This document shows positions 7,457 to 16,693 of a stretch of DNA of 49,928 bases, piece after piece. This DNA comes from Elusimicrobiota bacterium. Its GTDB lineage: Bacteria; CG03; SLGR01; JAFGSA01. How positions within the stretch are numbered: the stretch's first letter is position 1; each line of letters starts with the position of its first letter. The position numbers were made by a program, and so were the translations under genes. The stretch is taken from contig JAFGSA010000028.1 of NCBI GenBank assembly GCA_016934855.1, forward strand, positions 1 to 49,928, in the 5' to 3' direction. The notes under the pieces were generated by a model. The model did not search any database and was not told where the DNA came from. It saw nothing but the letters and a program-made list of their open reading frames with translations.

Positions 7457-8947
7457 TTATATTCTCTTTATTGCCTCGATTATATCCTGAGGCTGTATAA
7501 ATTTTTCTCCCGATATCCAGCCGGCCGCATCGCCCGCGCGTCCGTGCACCCAGACGCCGGTCCGGGCGCTGTCTATAAGACTCATGCCCTGTCCGGCAAG
7601 CGACGCTATTATTCCCGAAAGTATATCCCCCGAGCCCCCGGTCGCCATGCCGGGATTGCCCGTCGCGTTTATGTATATGCCGCTTCCGTCCGTGACCAGC
7701 GTCCTGTATCCCTTAAGGACTATGAGGCAGCCGAGCATCTTCGATATCTTTGTGACTATCCCGCCGCGCTTGTCCAGCGTAACACCAACAGCTTCTTCCG
7801 TTATCCTGGCCATTTCGCCCGGATGAGGGGTCATCACCAGCGGATATCCCCGGTCCTTTACCGTCTGGATGCTGTCTTTTATGCAGTTTATGCCGTCGGC
7901 ATCCAGTACGACGGGACATTGGGCCCTCTCCAGCAGCCCCGCGACAAGCTTCTTCTGACCGTCGCCGGTACCCATGCCGGGACCCAGCACGACAGAGTCT
8001 ATCTTCCGTTCCTGGATAAAATCCATTATCCTTCCCAGGTTGCCGTAAGACATGCGGCCGCGTTCGTCCGCATCCATTATAAGCTTCATCGCGCCGACGG
8101 CATGCGCCGTCACCGCGTTGGCAGCTGTACCGGTCACCGCGCAGGTGACCAGGCCCGCACCGGTCCTTAGCGCCCCCAGGGCCGCCATGGCCGGCGCGCC
8201 TTCCATGCCGGGCGATCCGCCTACCACCAGCACATGCCCGTAATCCTTTTTGTGCGACGCGCGTTCGCGCCTGGAGAAATATTCCAGGCAGTCCTGCCGC
8301 ACGATGAATTCGGTGCCTTCAAGATATTTATCAGGAGAAAGATCTATGCCTATATCCTTGACTTCGAGGCTCCCCGTGTATTCGCTTCCGGGCGAGACCG
8401 CGTGCCCGATCTTCGGGTATCCGAAAGTCACTGTCACATCGGCTTTTACCGAGGATTCGTCGGCAGCGCCGGTATCCCCGTTTACTCCCGTCGGAATATC
8501 GCAGGATAAAATTATTTTACTTTTTTTATTTATTATTTCAAGAATTTCTTTTATGTCTTCCTTAAGCGGGGGGACGAACCCGGTGCCCAGAAGGCAGTCG
8601 ACCACTATTCTCTTCCTGTCCAGGAAATAAGAAAGGTTTTCGGGGTCCAGTTCCTTCAGCCCGGTGCCGAGCCTGTCTGCCTGAAGACGCGGAAGTTCCC
8701 TGAGTTTATCCGCACTCCCCTTTATAAAAACATCCGTCTCCCTGCCCCGCGCCATGAGATGCCGGGCCGCCACGAACCCGTCGCCGCCGTTGTTTCCCGT
8801 TCCGCAGATAAAACAGACAGGGTAGTCCGGCAGGTTGTCCGTTATGAAATCGGCAAGACCCGCGCCTGCGCGCTCCATGAGCGCTTCCAGGCCCGCGGAC
8901 GCTGCGGCATCAAGCCTCGCCATCTCTTTTGAGGTTATTATTTTCAT
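7457..8947 (-). CDS. nnr: Bifunctional NAD(P)H-hydrate epimerase/dehydratase
   Basis: This 496-residue enzyme repairs hydrated NAD(P)H. The N-terminal epimerase (NnrE/YjeF_N) domain carries GTGNNGGDGFVAARHL, the following DCLLGTGF and the CDIPTGVNGDTG region. The C-terminal ADP-dependent dehydratase (NnrD, carbohydrate kinase-like) domain, from about residue 225, carries VLGPGMGTG, VLDADGIN, TPHPGEMARI and the catalytic GNPGMATGGSGDILSG. The ATG at 8947 (MKIITSKEMARLD) is chosen over an in-frame upstream start because the family begins there and GGAGAGGGGG precedes it. The upstream flank is an AT-rich repeat island. Confidence 0.96.
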   Translation of the reverse strand: MKIITSKEMARLDAAASAGLEALMERAGAGLADFITDNLPDYPVCFICGTGNNGGDGFVAARHLMARGRETDVFIKGSADKLRELPRLQADRLGTGLKELDPENLSYFLDRKRIVVDCLLGTGFVPPLKEDIKEILEIINKKSKIILSCDIPTGVNGDTGAADESSVKADVTVTFGYPKIGHAVSPGSEYTGSLEVKDIGIDLSPDKYLEGTEFIVRQDCLEYFSRRERASHKKDYGHVLVVGGSPGMEGAPAMAALGALRTGAGLVTCAVTGTAANAVTAHAVGAMKLIMDADERGRMSYGNLGRIMDFIQERKIDSVVLGPGMGTGDGQKKLVAGLLERAQCPVVLDADGINCIKDSIQTVKDRGYPLVMTPHPGEMARITEEAVGVTLDKRGGIVTKISKMLGCLIVLKGYRTLVTDGSGIYINATGNPGMATGGSGDILSGIIASLAGQGMSLIDSARTGVWVHGRAGDAAGWISGEKFIQPQDIIEAIKRI

Positions 8948-8973
8948 ATCCCCCTCTCCTCCATACCCAACCA

Positions 8974-9235
8974 AGTTGTAAGCTGTAAGTTATAAGCCGC
9001 AAGACTAAGAATCAGTTGCCGGTTGCTAGTTGCTGGTTGCTGAAAGTTTAAATAACAAACAAATGACAATTTTCTAAACATAACGTCCGGCAATTAGATA
9101 TTGCGATTTCGATATTATTTGAGATTTGTTTTTTGTCTTTTGTGGCTTCATTATCTTATAACTTAAAACTTATAACTATCTGCCATCTCACATCCGGCAT
9201 CCGGTATCTCATATATCTTCTTACCAGCGGCCAGC
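8974..9235. repeat. AT-rich modular intergenic repeat island 1
   Basis: This gap between acpS and nnr holds no gene. It begins with GTAAGCTGTAAGTTATAAG (8978-8996), continues with variations of GTTGCTAGTTGCTGGTTGCTG (9015-9042) and AACAAACAAATGACAA, then switches to inverse-complement words on the right. Those include CTTATAACTTAAAACTTATAA (about 9154-9176) and a CATCTCACATCCGGCATCCGG stretch (about 9183-9203). The first 19-mer recurs exactly at 23616-23634. The words also occur in islands 2 to 5. Confidence 0.8.
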
Positions 9236-9244
9236 AACTTGTTT

Positions 9245-9622
9245 TTATTCTTCTTCCCTCCAGAACACAACCGAGGCCACCGCGAAATCATCTTCGTGGG
9301 AAATACTGAGCTTGTATTTCAGATGATGCTTCTTTATTATCTCGTGCGCTGTGCATTCCCCGGATATCACGGGCCCGGTGTCTTCGGTCAGGACCTCTAT
9401 GTCCTGCCAGTAAAGCTCTTTTTCGACGCAGCTCATCGCCTTGTAAACCGCTTCCTTGGCAGCGAACCGGCCGGCGAGGTACTGCTCGGTGTCTTTCTTG
9501 GATTTGCAGTATTCAAGCTCCGCGGCGGTAAAGACCCTCTCTTCCATCTGCGGGTTGTTCTGTATCTTCTCCCTGAGCCTCTTTACGCTGACTATGTCTA
9601 TTCCGTGTCCTATTATGGTCAT
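9245..9622 (-). CDS. acpS: Holo-[acyl-carrier-protein] synthase
   Basis: This 125-residue enzyme transfers phosphopantetheine from CoA to apo-ACP. GHGIDIVSVKRL near the start carries the Mg-binding Asp, and RFAAKEAVYKAM carries the conserved Glu and Lys. FTAAELEYC is also typical. Length is normal. Its ATG overlaps the upstream stop by 4 bases, which suggests coupled translation with the prepilin-like protein, itself downstream of pdxJ. Fatty acid synthesis genes are otherwise represented only by fabH in this window. Confidence 0.96.
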   Translation of the reverse strand: MTIIGHGIDIVSVKRLREKIQNNPQMEERVFTAAELEYCKSKKDTEQYLAGRFAAKEAVYKAMSCVEKELYWQDIEVLTEDTGPVISGECTAHEIIKKHHLKYKLSISHEDDFAVASVVFWREEE

Positions 9623-9909
9623 CTTACTGCTCCGCTTTCGGGATCATATTCCCATCCGTCCGCCGGCGATTCCGGCAGCCTGGCCAGGTAATTCTTTTCA
9701 ACCAGCTCTTCAAGTTCATAAGGATACCTTTTCTCGGTCTCCATAAAGACTTCTATCGACATGCGCAGGAGTCTCAGCCCCGCCTCGCGTGCGGCTGTCT
9801 CGTCGGAAATACGTACGCCGGGATTCACCCGGGCCGCCGGCTTGAAGAAATAGTAACCCCAGTACGCCAGAGAGATTATAAGGATGAATAGGAGCCCTTT
9901 TTTCTTCAC
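9619..9909 (-). CDS. Small exported prepilin-like protein, function unknown
   Basis: The 96-residue protein has an N-terminal hydrophobic segment (residues 4-22) and then a periplasmic region. A long helix (about 38-60) is followed by RYPYELEELVEKNYLARLPESPADGWEY, here read in two pieces (RYPYELEELVEKNYL and PADGWEYDPESGAV). That second part resembles the loop region of GspG/type II pseudopilins. There is no clear prepilin peptidase site (no G-FTLIE motif), so it is only pseudopilin-like. It overlaps acpS by 4 bases and follows pdxJ by 16. Confidence 0.7.
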   Translation of the reverse strand: MKKKGLLFILIISLAYWGYYFFKPAARVNPGVRISDETAAREAGLRLLRMSIEVFMETEKRYPYELEELVEKNYLARLPESPADGWEYDPESGAVR

Positions 9910-9925
9910 CGGCCGGGAGATCGGT

Positions 9926-10627
9926 TTATATGATGTCTTTCATCTCGCGCACGGCGCGTTCCAGCCCGACAAAAACCGACCTGCATATTATCGAATAACC
10001 GATATTGAGATCGCGTATGCCACTGATTTTTTTAAACGGCAGCACGTTTTCGTAGTCCAGCCCGTGGCCGGCGTTTACCGTAAGAGACCTTTCGAGTCCC
10101 GCCGACACGGCTTTTTCGAGTTTTTCCAGTTCCGGGCCGCGGTTCTTACCGGCATTGGCGTATGGACCCGTGTGAAGCTCCACTGCGTCGGCGCCGGCCT
10201 TGACGGCCGCATCCAGCTGCCGGGGCTGGGGGTCTATAAAAAGGGACACCTCTATGCCCGCGTTCTTCAGGCGGTCGACTGCCGCGGCGATCTTGTCCAG
10301 GGCACCTTCGACATCCAGGCCGCCCTCTGTAGTGAGTTCCTGCCTCTTCTCCGGTACCAGGCACACGCTCGCCGGCCTGACATCGAGCGCTACGCCGATT
10401 ATCTCTTCGACGGCGGCCATCTCCAGGTTGAGAGGCAGGGGCCCTTCTTCCCTGAGCCTGTAAACGTCCTCATCCTGTATATGGCGCCTGTCCTGCCTCA
10501 GGTGAACGGTTATGGAGTCCGCTCCGCCGGAACCGGCTGCGCAGGCCGCACTCAGGATGTCCGGGATCCCTTCTTTTCTTGCCTGCCTGAGAGTCGCCAC
10601 ATGGTCAATGTTCACCCCAAGGTTCAT
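9926..10627 (-). CDS. pdxJ: Pyridoxine 5'-phosphate synthase
   Basis: This 233-residue TIM-barrel enzyme condenses 1-deoxy-xylulose 5-phosphate with 3-amino-2-oxopropyl phosphate to make pyridoxine phosphate. NLGVNIDHVATLRQARKEG at the N-terminus, the DSITVHLRQDRRHI region and AGADAVELHTGPYA are diagnostic. The ATG at 10627 is chosen because the family starts MxLGVNIDH; an in-frame start 30 bases upstream would add non-homologous residues. The ATG overlaps the TGA of the upstream 28-codon ORF as ATGA. With yggS elsewhere in the window, vitamin B6 synthesis and homeostasis are both represented. Confidence 0.97.
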   Translation of the reverse strand: MNLGVNIDHVATLRQARKEGIPDILSAACAAGSGGADSITVHLRQDRRHIQDEDVYRLREEGPLPLNLEMAAVEEIIGVALDVRPASVCLVPEKRQELTTEGGLDVEGALDKIAAAVDRLKNAGIEVSLFIDPQPRQLDAAVKAGADAVELHTGPYANAGKNRGPELEKLEKAVSAGLERSLTVNAGHGLDYENVLPFKKISGIRDLNIGYSIICRSVFVGLERAVREMKDII

Positions 10628-10710
10628 AATTTGATTATATACCTGACGTATACCCATAACACTATGGATATACCGAGGGCAAGGAGTTTCAAAAACATGT
10701 TCTTTTTCAA
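10624..10710 (-). CDS. 28-residue membrane microprotein resembling only the CdaR/YbbR anchor helix
   Basis: A TTG start at 10710 overlaps the TGA of cdaA (TTGA), and its own TGA overlaps the pdxJ ATG (ATGA). The 28 residues are a Lys-Lys N-terminus, a 17-residue hydrophobic helix (LKLLALGISIVLWVYV) and a basic end. The helix looks like the N-terminal anchor of CdaR/YbbR, whose gene normally follows cdaA and whose product binds CdaA in the membrane. The periplasmic YbbR domains are entirely absent. It could be a minimal CdaA regulator or the remnant of a deleted cdaR. The double stop/start overlap argues for translation. Longer readings of this frame run through cdaA and are not supported. Confidence 0.6.
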   Translation of the reverse strand: MKKNMFLKLLALGISIVLWVYVRYIIKL

Positions 10711-11513
10711 GCTGAACTCTCCATCTTCGCGGTTTTCTCGACCATTTTCTCCCTGTAATAATCCAGGAGTATCTTCTTTATCTCTTCGAGCTCTATACCC
10801 TGTTTCAGGCTCCCTTCGTGGGCAAGCGAATATTCTCCCGTTTCTTCGGATACTATACATACTATCGCGTCGGATACTTCCGAAAGCCCCACCGCCGCGC
10901 GGTGCCGGGTACCCATCACCTTGGACATCATGGGATTGTGAGTGAGCGGCAGTATGCATCCGGCGGCTATCAGCCTGTCCCCTGAAAGTATGACGGCGCC
11001 GTCGTGAAGCAGGGTCGGCGGGGCGAATATCGTCTCTATGAGCTCGGAACTTACCTCCGAGTTTATCCTGATGCCGGTCTCTATGTAGTTACGCAGGCCC
11101 GTATCCTGCTCGAACACTATAAGCGCGCCGTGACCCCTCTTGGATATGCCTTTCATGGCTTTTACCACTTCTTCTATGAACTCCACCTTGCCCCTCATTA
11201 TTATCCTCGTAAGGCGCCCGGACCCGAGCTGCGCCAGGAGGCTCCTGAGCTCAGGGTGGAAAACTATCACAAGCGCCACGGCTCCCGCTACCCAGAACCA
11301 CCTCAGCATCCATCCTATCAATATCAGGTTTAGGAGCCTGGAAAGCACTGTCGCCAGTATAAGCAGGATTATCCCCTTGAGCACCTGGACGGCCCTCGTG
11401 CCCCTGATGAGGCTGAGTATCCTGTATATCACGTACGCGCTCACAAGAATATCCAGCATGTGGCGGATGTAATCGAACCAGAGCTCTTTAAGTATTGACA
11501 GTATCCCGCTCAT
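10707..11513 (-). CDS. cdaA: Diadenylate cyclase CdaA
   Basis: This 268-residue membrane enzyme makes cyclic di-AMP from two ATP. Three hydrophobic segments occupy about residues 18-90. The DAC domain follows with GALIVFE, the catalytic DGA (171-173) and RHR (203-205) motifs, and VSEETGEYSLAHEG. c-di-AMP typically controls potassium, osmotic and wall homeostasis. The gene overlaps folP by 26 bases upstream and the microprotein downstream. The classical partners cdaR and glmM do not follow; pdxJ takes that place. Confidence 0.97.
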   Translation of the reverse strand: MSGILSILKELWFDYIRHMLDILVSAYVIYRILSLIRGTRAVQVLKGIILLILATVLSRLLNLILIGWMLRWFWVAGAVALVIVFHPELRSLLAQLGSGRLTRIIMRGKVEFIEEVVKAMKGISKRGHGALIVFEQDTGLRNYIETGIRINSEVSSELIETIFAPPTLLHDGAVILSGDRLIAAGCILPLTHNPMMSKVMGTRHRAAVGLSEVSDAIVCIVSEETGEYSLAHEGSLKQGIELEEIKKILLDYYREKMVEKTAKMESSA

Positions 11514-12327
11514 TCCTTTTCTCCCGCAAGGCTTCCACGAGCCTCAAAGCTTCTTTCGTCTCTTTCACGTCATGTACCCTGAGCACGGAGGCGCCGCCCA
11601 TGGCGGAATATACGGCCGCCGCTACCGACCCGGAGAGCCTCTCCTGCTTCGGAATGCCCAGGAGCATCTGGAGGAACGATTTCCTCGACGCCCCTATCAT
11701 CACCGGATACCTGCCGCAAAAATATTCTATGTTTGCCAGTATCTTCAGGTTGTGCTCCAGGGTCTTGCCGAAACCTATGCCGGGGTCTATCATTATGTTC
11801 TCGGGGGAGATCCCGTCACCCTCGCACAGAGCAGCACGCTCGTATAGAAAATCCCTGATCTCCGGGAGCACGTCCTCGTAAGAAGGATCGTCCTGCATGT
11901 CCCGCGGAGTCCCCCTCATGTGCATTATACAGACTGCGGCATCGTAAGCCGCCGCGGTCTTCCTCATCCCGGGATCCGCGAATCCCGTCACATCGTTTAT
12001 CATCACGGCGCCGTGCTTCAGCGCTTCCTCCGCTACCCGGCGCTTGGAAGTATCGCACGAGATTTTCGCGCCTGTTTCGCCCGCTATCATGTCTATGACG
12101 GGTATGACCCTGGATATCTCTTCCTCCCCGCTTATGCCGCGCGCACCTGGCCGGGTGGATTCTCCGCCCACATCTATTATGTCCGCCCCCTCGGCAAGCA
12201 TCTCACGCGCGCGGGCCGCAGCAGGCCCCTGTTCTAAATATTTTCCGCCGTCATAGAACGAATCTTCCGTTACGTTGAGTATACCCATGACAGCAGCCCG
12301 GCCGCGGGTTATATCGCGGATCTTCAT
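11488..12327 (-). CDS. folP: Dihydropteroate synthase
   Basis: This 279-residue TIM-barrel enzyme joins p-aminobenzoate to dihydropterin pyrophosphate in folate synthesis. [16 protein letters not shown], the [13 protein letters not shown] signature, MINDVTGF, the MHMRGTP motif and [14 protein letters not shown] are all present. Its ATG overlaps the folE stop by 4 bases, so folE and folP, two folate genes, are coupled. It runs 26 bases into cdaA, a large overlap. Confidence 0.97.
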   Translation of the reverse strand: MKIRDITRGRAAVMGILNVTEDSFYDGGKYLEQGPAAARAREMLAEGADIIDVGGESTRPGARGISGEEEISRVIPVIDMIAGETGAKISCDTSKRRVAEEALKHGAVMINDVTGFADPGMRKTAAAYDAAVCIMHMRGTPRDMQDDPSYEDVLPEIRDFLYERAALCEGDGISPENIMIDPGIGFGKTLEHNLKILANIEYFCGRYPVMIGASRKSFLQMLLGIPKQERLSGSVAAAVYSAMGGASVLRVHDVKETKEALRLVEALREKRNERDTVNT

Positions 12328-12890
12328 GCCCTGTCCTGCTTTATGAGCGCGAGCGCCTCTGACCTGGTGCGCGCGTCCTTAAGGAATACTCCCCTCATCG
12401 AAGAGGTTATTACTTTCGAACCGGGTTTCTTCACCCCGCGCATTATCATGCACAGGTGCTGGGCTTCTATCACTACCATCGTCCCGAGCGGTTTAAGGTT
12501 CTCCATCATCGCGTCCGCTATCACTTCCGTCAGCCCTTCCTGGAGCTGCAGCCGGCTGGAAACGGAATCCACCAGCCGCGCTATCTTGGATAACCCCGTT
12601 ATCTGTCCGTCCCTAGGGATGTATGCCACATGTATCTTGCCGTAAAACGGCAGAAGGTGATGCTCGCATACCGAATGGAAATCTATATCCTTTACCAGCA
12701 CTATCTCGGAATATTTCTCTGCCTGAAAGTATACGGGCGGCGCCTCGGTCTTGGTCGTGTAAGAGGAGAATATCTCCTCGCACATCCTGGTGACCCGGTC
12801 GGGCGTCTCCCTGAGCCCTTCCCTCGCCGTATCTTCCCCTATGGCTTCCAGAAAATCTTTAACTGCTTTTTTTATCTTCTCCCTGTTCAT
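12324..12890 (-). CDS. folE: GTP cyclohydrolase I
   Basis: This 188-residue enzyme opens GTP to 7,8-dihydroneopterin triphosphate, the start of folate synthesis. The zinc/active-site region [19 protein letters not shown] and the later LCMIMRGV and ITSSMRG motifs are typical of type IA. Cys in CEHH and the later LCM Cys, with His, are the expected zinc ligands. It overlaps ftsH by 32 bases upstream and folP by 4 downstream. Confidence 0.97.
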   Translation of the reverse strand: MNREKIKKAVKDFLEAIGEDTAREGLRETPDRVTRMCEEIFSSYTTKTEAPPVYFQAEKYSEIVLVKDIDFHSVCEHHLLPFYGKIHVAYIPRDGQITGLSKIARLVDSVSSRLQLQEGLTEVIADAMMENLKPLGTMVVIEAQHLCMIMRGVKKPGSKVITSSMRGVFLKDARTRSEALALIKQDRA

Positions 12891-14763
12891 CCTTATGTTT
12901 CCTGCTCGTCTTCCTCCCGGCCGGCCGGTCTTCTTCCTCCGGCGCCCGGACCTCCGTATCCATACCCACTACTTTCTTTATATCGTCGCCGATTATAACT
13001 TCCCTCTCCACCAGCGTCTCGGCCAGCTTGTTGAGCTGGTCCCTGTGTTCCTCCAGTATCTTCCTGGCCCTCGCATGGCAGTTCTCTACTATCTTTTTCA
13101 CGCCGTCGTCTATGAGCTGGGCTGTCTTCTCCGAATATTCGCGACCCTGGGCCAGTTCCCTGCCCAGGAAGATCTTGTCGCGGTCCCGCTGGAACGCCAT
13201 GGGGCCCAGGACCTCGCTCATTCCGAATTCCGTCACTATCCTGTAAGCTATGTCGGTGGCCCTTCTCAAATCGTCATGCCCGCCGGTAGTCTTTATTCCG
13301 AATACTATCTCCTCGGCCGACCTGCCGCCCAGGAGCACCGTCAGCTTGTCGAGTATCTCGTCTTCTGATGTCAGGAATTTGTCTTCTATCGGCAGCTGCA
13401 GAGTATACCCTAGCGCCGGGCCCCTCGAAAGTATCGATACCTTGTGCACGGGGTCTGCCTTGGGCAGGTGAAGCGCCACCAGCGTATGTCCGGACTCGTG
13501 ATACGCTATAAGCCTCTTCTCCTCCTCGGATATTATCCGGCTCTTCTTCTCGGGACCGGCTATCACGCGGTCTACGGCTTCTTCCATGTGGTGCATGTTC
13601 GCGGCCGGAGCGTTCTCCCTGGCCGCCAGCAGCGCCGCCTCGTTGACTATGTTCGCCAGGTCGCTGCCCACGAACCCGGGCGTGCGCCGCGCGAGAACGT
13701 TAAAATCCACGTCGCCGGCCAGTTTCACTTTCTTAGCATGAAGCTGCAGTATTTCCATGCGTTCATTCTTGTTGGGATTGGGGACCGATATATGCCTGTC
13801 GAACCTCCCGCGCCTGAGAAGCGCCGGGTCCAGCACATCCGGGCGGTTAGTAGCCCCTATGAGTATAACCCCTTCTCTCGAGTCAAACCCGTCCAGCTCC
13901 ACGAGCATCTGGTTGAGCGTCTGCTCCCGTTCGTCATGCCCGCCGCCCAGACCCGAGAACCGGGAACGCCCGACGGCATCAAGCTCGTCTATGAAAAGCA
14001 GGCACGGGGCGTTTTTCCTGCCTTTCTCGAAAAGATCCCTTATCCTGGATGCTCCTACTCCCACGAACATCTCCACGAACTCGCTGCCGGAAGTCGAGAA
14101 GAACGGCACCTCTGCTTCACCGGCTATGGCTTTGGCCAGAAGCGTCTTTCCCGTGCCGGGCGCGCCGAACATGAGTACTCCCTTGGGTATCTCGCCGCCG
14201 AGCCTCGTGAATTTCCTGGGGTTTTTCAGGAACTCGACGATCTCCTGCAGTTCTTCCTTGGTCTCTTCCAGCCCCGCCACGTCATTGAACGTGAGGCGTT
14301 TTTTCTTGTCTTTTATGTAAAGCTTGGCGCGCGATTTTCCGAAAGACATGGCCTGCCGGCCGCCGCTGCGCATCTGCTGGAGTATTATCAGCCATATGAA
14401 AATAAAAAGCAGTATCGGTCCGAAATTGAACAGCACCATCTGGAACCAGTTCCTGGATACGTCGCCTTCGAAGATAACGCCTTTTTCCTGGAGCTTCTCC
14501 ACCAGTTTCGGGTCGTCCACGGTTACGGTCCTGAACTTTACGGCGTCGCCTTTTACGTCGGTATAATAGCCGGTTATCTCTTCCTCCGACACTTTGACTT
14601 TCTGCAGGCGGCCGGTCTCGAGCTTGATCCTGAATTCGCTGTACGGTATCTGTTCTACTTTTTCCTTGCTGCCCAGATGGTTGGACAAGAGCACCGCCGC
14701 AAGTATCAAAAACACCCACAGCGAGAGCCCCCTGAAAGCTTTGGCGTTTCCTTTTTTCTTCAT
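12859..14763 (-). CDS. ftsH: ATP-dependent zinc metalloprotease FtsH
   Basis: This 634-residue membrane protease degrades membrane and regulatory proteins. There are two transmembrane helices with a periplasmic domain between them (about residues 13-130). The AAA module carries Walker A GAPGTGKT, Walker [13 protein letters not shown] and the SRH region, and the M41 domain carries the HESGH zinc site. The C-terminus is a charged Lys/Arg/Glu tail. The start at 14763 ([10 protein letters not shown]) overlaps the hpt stop as ATGA and is preferred to an in-frame ATG 60 bases upstream that lies inside hpt. The order tilS-hpt-ftsH-folE-folP is a widely conserved one. Confidence 0.97.
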   Translation of the reverse strand: MKKKGNAKAFRGLSLWVFLILAAVLLSNHLGSKEKVEQIPYSEFRIKLETGRLQKVKVSEEEITGYYTDVKGDAVKFRTVTVDDPKLVEKLQEKGVIFEGDVSRNWFQMVLFNFGPILLFIFIWLIILQQMRSGGRQAMSFGKSRAKLYIKDKKKRLTFNDVAGLEETKEELQEIVEFLKNPRKFTRLGGEIPKGVLMFGAPGTGKTLLAKAIAGEAEVPFFSTSGSEFVEMFVGVGASRIRDLFEKGRKNAPCLLFIDELDAVGRSRFSGLGGGHDEREQTLNQMLVELDGFDSREGVILIGATNRPDVLDPALLRRGRFDRHISVPNPNKNERMEILQLHAKKVKLAGDVDFNVLARRTPGFVGSDLANIVNEAALLAARENAPAANMHHMEEAVDRVIAGPEKKSRIISEEEKRLIAYHESGHTLVALHLPKADPVHKVSILSRGPALGYTLQLPIEDKFLTSEDEILDKLTVLLGGRSAEEIVFGIKTTGGHDDLRRATDIAYRIVTEFGMSEVLGPMAFQRDRDKIFLGRELAQGREYSEKTAQLIDDGVKKIVENCHARARKILEEHRDQLNKLAETLVEREVIIGDDIKKVVGMDTEVRAPEEEDRPAGRKTSRKHKDEQGEDKKSS

Positions 14764-15317
14764 TTTACTTTCCTGTATATCTCCGGCCTGAGCGTCGCTA
14801 CGAAAGGCAGATTCCTGTAGCATTCCGCGTAATCAAGACCGTATCCCACTACAAACTTATCCGGTATCTCAAATCCCTTGTACGCAATATCGACTTTTAT
14901 CCTGGTCCTTTCAGGTTTGGTCAGAAGCGCGCATATATTAAAGCTTGCCGGGCGGCGCGTCATGAAATTATGCTTGAGATAATCCATCGTCAGCCCCGTA
15001 TCCACTATGTCCTCGACCAGGATCACGTGCCTGCCTTCTATGCTCTCCCTGAGGTCCATCTCCAGCTTCACTACGCCCGTGGATTCCGTATCTCCCTCGT
15101 AAGACGAGACCGCGATGAAATCCAACGAAGAACGTATATCCACGTTCTTCATCAGGTCGGACAGGAATATGACGCTCCCCTTGAGAACCGATATGAACAC
15201 GGGATTCTTATCCCTGTAATCGGCGTTTATGCGCGACGCGAGTTCGCCTACTTTCGTCCTTATGTCCGTCTCCGGGATAAGGATCTCTAGTATGTCGTCT
15301 TTTACGCTATCTTTCAT
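14760..15317 (-). CDS. hpt: Hypoxanthine phosphoribosyltransferase
   Basis: This 185-residue type I PRTase salvages hypoxanthine and guanine with PRPP. The PRPP-binding loop is HVILVEDIVDTGLTMDYL; VFISVLKGSVIFLSDLM and KFVVGYGLDYAECYRNLPFV are further family motifs. It overlaps tilS by 11 bases at its start and ftsH by 4 at its end. The tilS-hpt-ftsH arrangement is common in bacteria. Confidence 0.96.
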   Translation of the reverse strand: MKDSVKDDILEILIPETDIRTKVGELASRINADYRDKNPVFISVLKGSVIFLSDLMKNVDIRSSLDFIAVSSYEGDTESTGVVKLEMDLRESIEGRHVILVEDIVDTGLTMDYLKHNFMTRRPASFNICALLTKPERTRIKVDIAYKGFEIPDKFVVGYGLDYAECYRNLPFVATLRPEIYRKVK

Positions 15318-16677
15318 TCTTCAATTCTATCCTGAGAAACCGCGATGTCTTCCCTGTCACGGGCGCGGCTCCGCTGCGCCGGTAAGGCGCCAGCCAAAGG
15401 ATCCGCCGGCTGTCAGCCACGACCAGAAGGCTGTTTCTTTCTTCGAGAGTCAGTTTCTCGTCGATACAGAAATCCTTGACCTTCTTGGTGCCTTTCATCC
15501 CCCAGGGGTTCAGCCGGTCGCCGGCTTTCCTGGACCTCGCCACTATTTTCCCCAGGTCCAGCATATCGGCGTCGAAGACTTCCGTCTTTCCAGGCCGCAG
15601 CTTCCGGGGCCTGTTTCCCGTGAGAGTAGCTTTGAGCACCTTCTTCAGCTCTTTTATCCGGGTCTCCCTTCCCGGGATTATCCTGTAGCAGAATTCCCCG
15701 GAAAAGGGCGCCTCTTTTTCAAATACCAGCTTCCCGTAGGATTTGCGCGCTTTCCAGCCGCCCCCTACGTCCAGCCGCTTCCCGGTGCCGCCGGATCTTA
15801 TCAGGCCGGCGAGCAGTTCCACCGCGCCGTAATCAAGTTCCGTCGGAGATATCTTCCTCAGCAAGCGGTACTGTAACCACTTATTATAACTCAATATGCT
15901 CTCTAATTCAACATATATCTTGTTACTTATTTTCTTTATTTTGACATTTTTATATTCGCCTTTTACCGCCGCGTCCAGAAAATCTTCTTCCTGGGACCAG
16001 ATATCGGTCTGGATCTTCATGTTTTTTTCGATCGACGGGTTTAGTTTTTTCAACCCCGGTATTATGCTGCGGCGGATGTAGTTCCTCGGTATGCCGGTGT
16101 TCATGTTGCTACTGTCCGTACGGTACCTTATTCCGGCGGATTTTGCGTAAGCGTCTATCTCGCTCCTGGTGACGCCCAGAAGAGGCCTCCTGACAACCCA
16201 GCCGTTTTTCAGCCTGCGGTCTTTTCTTACGCTTCTGAGCCCGCCGCGGCCGGTGCCCTTGACCAGCCTGAACATGACGGTCTCCAGCTGGTCGCTCGCT
16301 GTATGACCGGTGAATATGTAGCCTTTATTCTTCCTGCGGGACAGGAGTCTCTCAAGCCCGCCGTACCTGAGTTCGCGGGCCGCTTCCTCGATTGACAGGC
16401 CATGCCCTGCCGCAAAGCCTTTTACGTCGAGTTTTATCACATTTATTTTCAACCCCTTTGCCGCGCATAGTTTTCTGACGAAATTTTCTTCCGAGGCACT
16501 CTCTTTTCTGAGTCCGTGATTGAAATGGACCACCTCCGGTTTTACGCGGAACCTGCTGATATGTTCCGCTGCCAGGTGCATCATGGTCACCGAGTCTTTG
16601 CCGCCGGAAACGCACATCACGAGGGGTTTCTTGAAATCCAGGGATCCGAGGATATCCTTGCTGAGCTGTCTTTTCAT
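15307..16677 (-). CDS. tilS: tRNA(Ile)-lysidine synthetase
   Basis: This 456-residue PP-loop ATPase converts C34 of the CAT-anticodon tRNA-Ile to lysidine, so that it reads AUA. The PP-loop motif is SGGKDSVTM; VVHFNHGLR, FTGHTASDQLETVMFRLVKGTG and RPLLGVTRSEI are family motifs. The C-terminal tRNA-binding TilS_C-like part covers about residues 360-456 (KVKDFCIDEKL). One in-frame region around 15900-15960 is clearly more AT-rich and Lys/Ile-rich than the rest. A CAT-anticodon tRNA lies about 0.7 kb away. Confidence 0.95.
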   Translation of the reverse strand: MKRQLSKDILGSLDFKKPLVMCVSGGKDSVTMMHLAAEHISRFRVKPEVVHFNHGLRKESASEENFVRKLCAAKGLKINVIKLDVKGFAAGHGLSIEEAARELRYGGLERLLSRRKNKGYIFTGHTASDQLETVMFRLVKGTGRGGLRSVRKDRRLKNGWVVRRPLLGVTRSEIDAYAKSAGIRYRTDSSNMNTGIPRNYIRRSIIPGLKKLNPSIEKNMKIQTDIWSQEEDFLDAAVKGEYKNVKIKKISNKIYVELESILSYNKWLQYRLLRKISPTELDYGAVELLAGLIRSGGTGKRLDVGGGWKARKSYGKLVFEKEAPFSGEFCYRIIPGRETRIKELKKVLKATLTGNRPRKLRPGKTEVFDADMLDLGKIVARSRKAGDRLNPWGMKGTKKVKDFCIDEKLTLEERNSLLVVADSRRILWLAPYRRSGAAPVTGKTSRFLRIELKNER

Positions 16678-16693
16678 CAGGGCCGGATAGCTG

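Noticed and set aside
10711..10959. Longer reading of the CdaR-like microprotein frame to an ATG at 10959
   Set aside because: The upstream part is out of frame inside cdaA, is Arg/Gly-rich and lacks any ribosome site. The TTG at 10710 overlapping the cdaA stop fits better.
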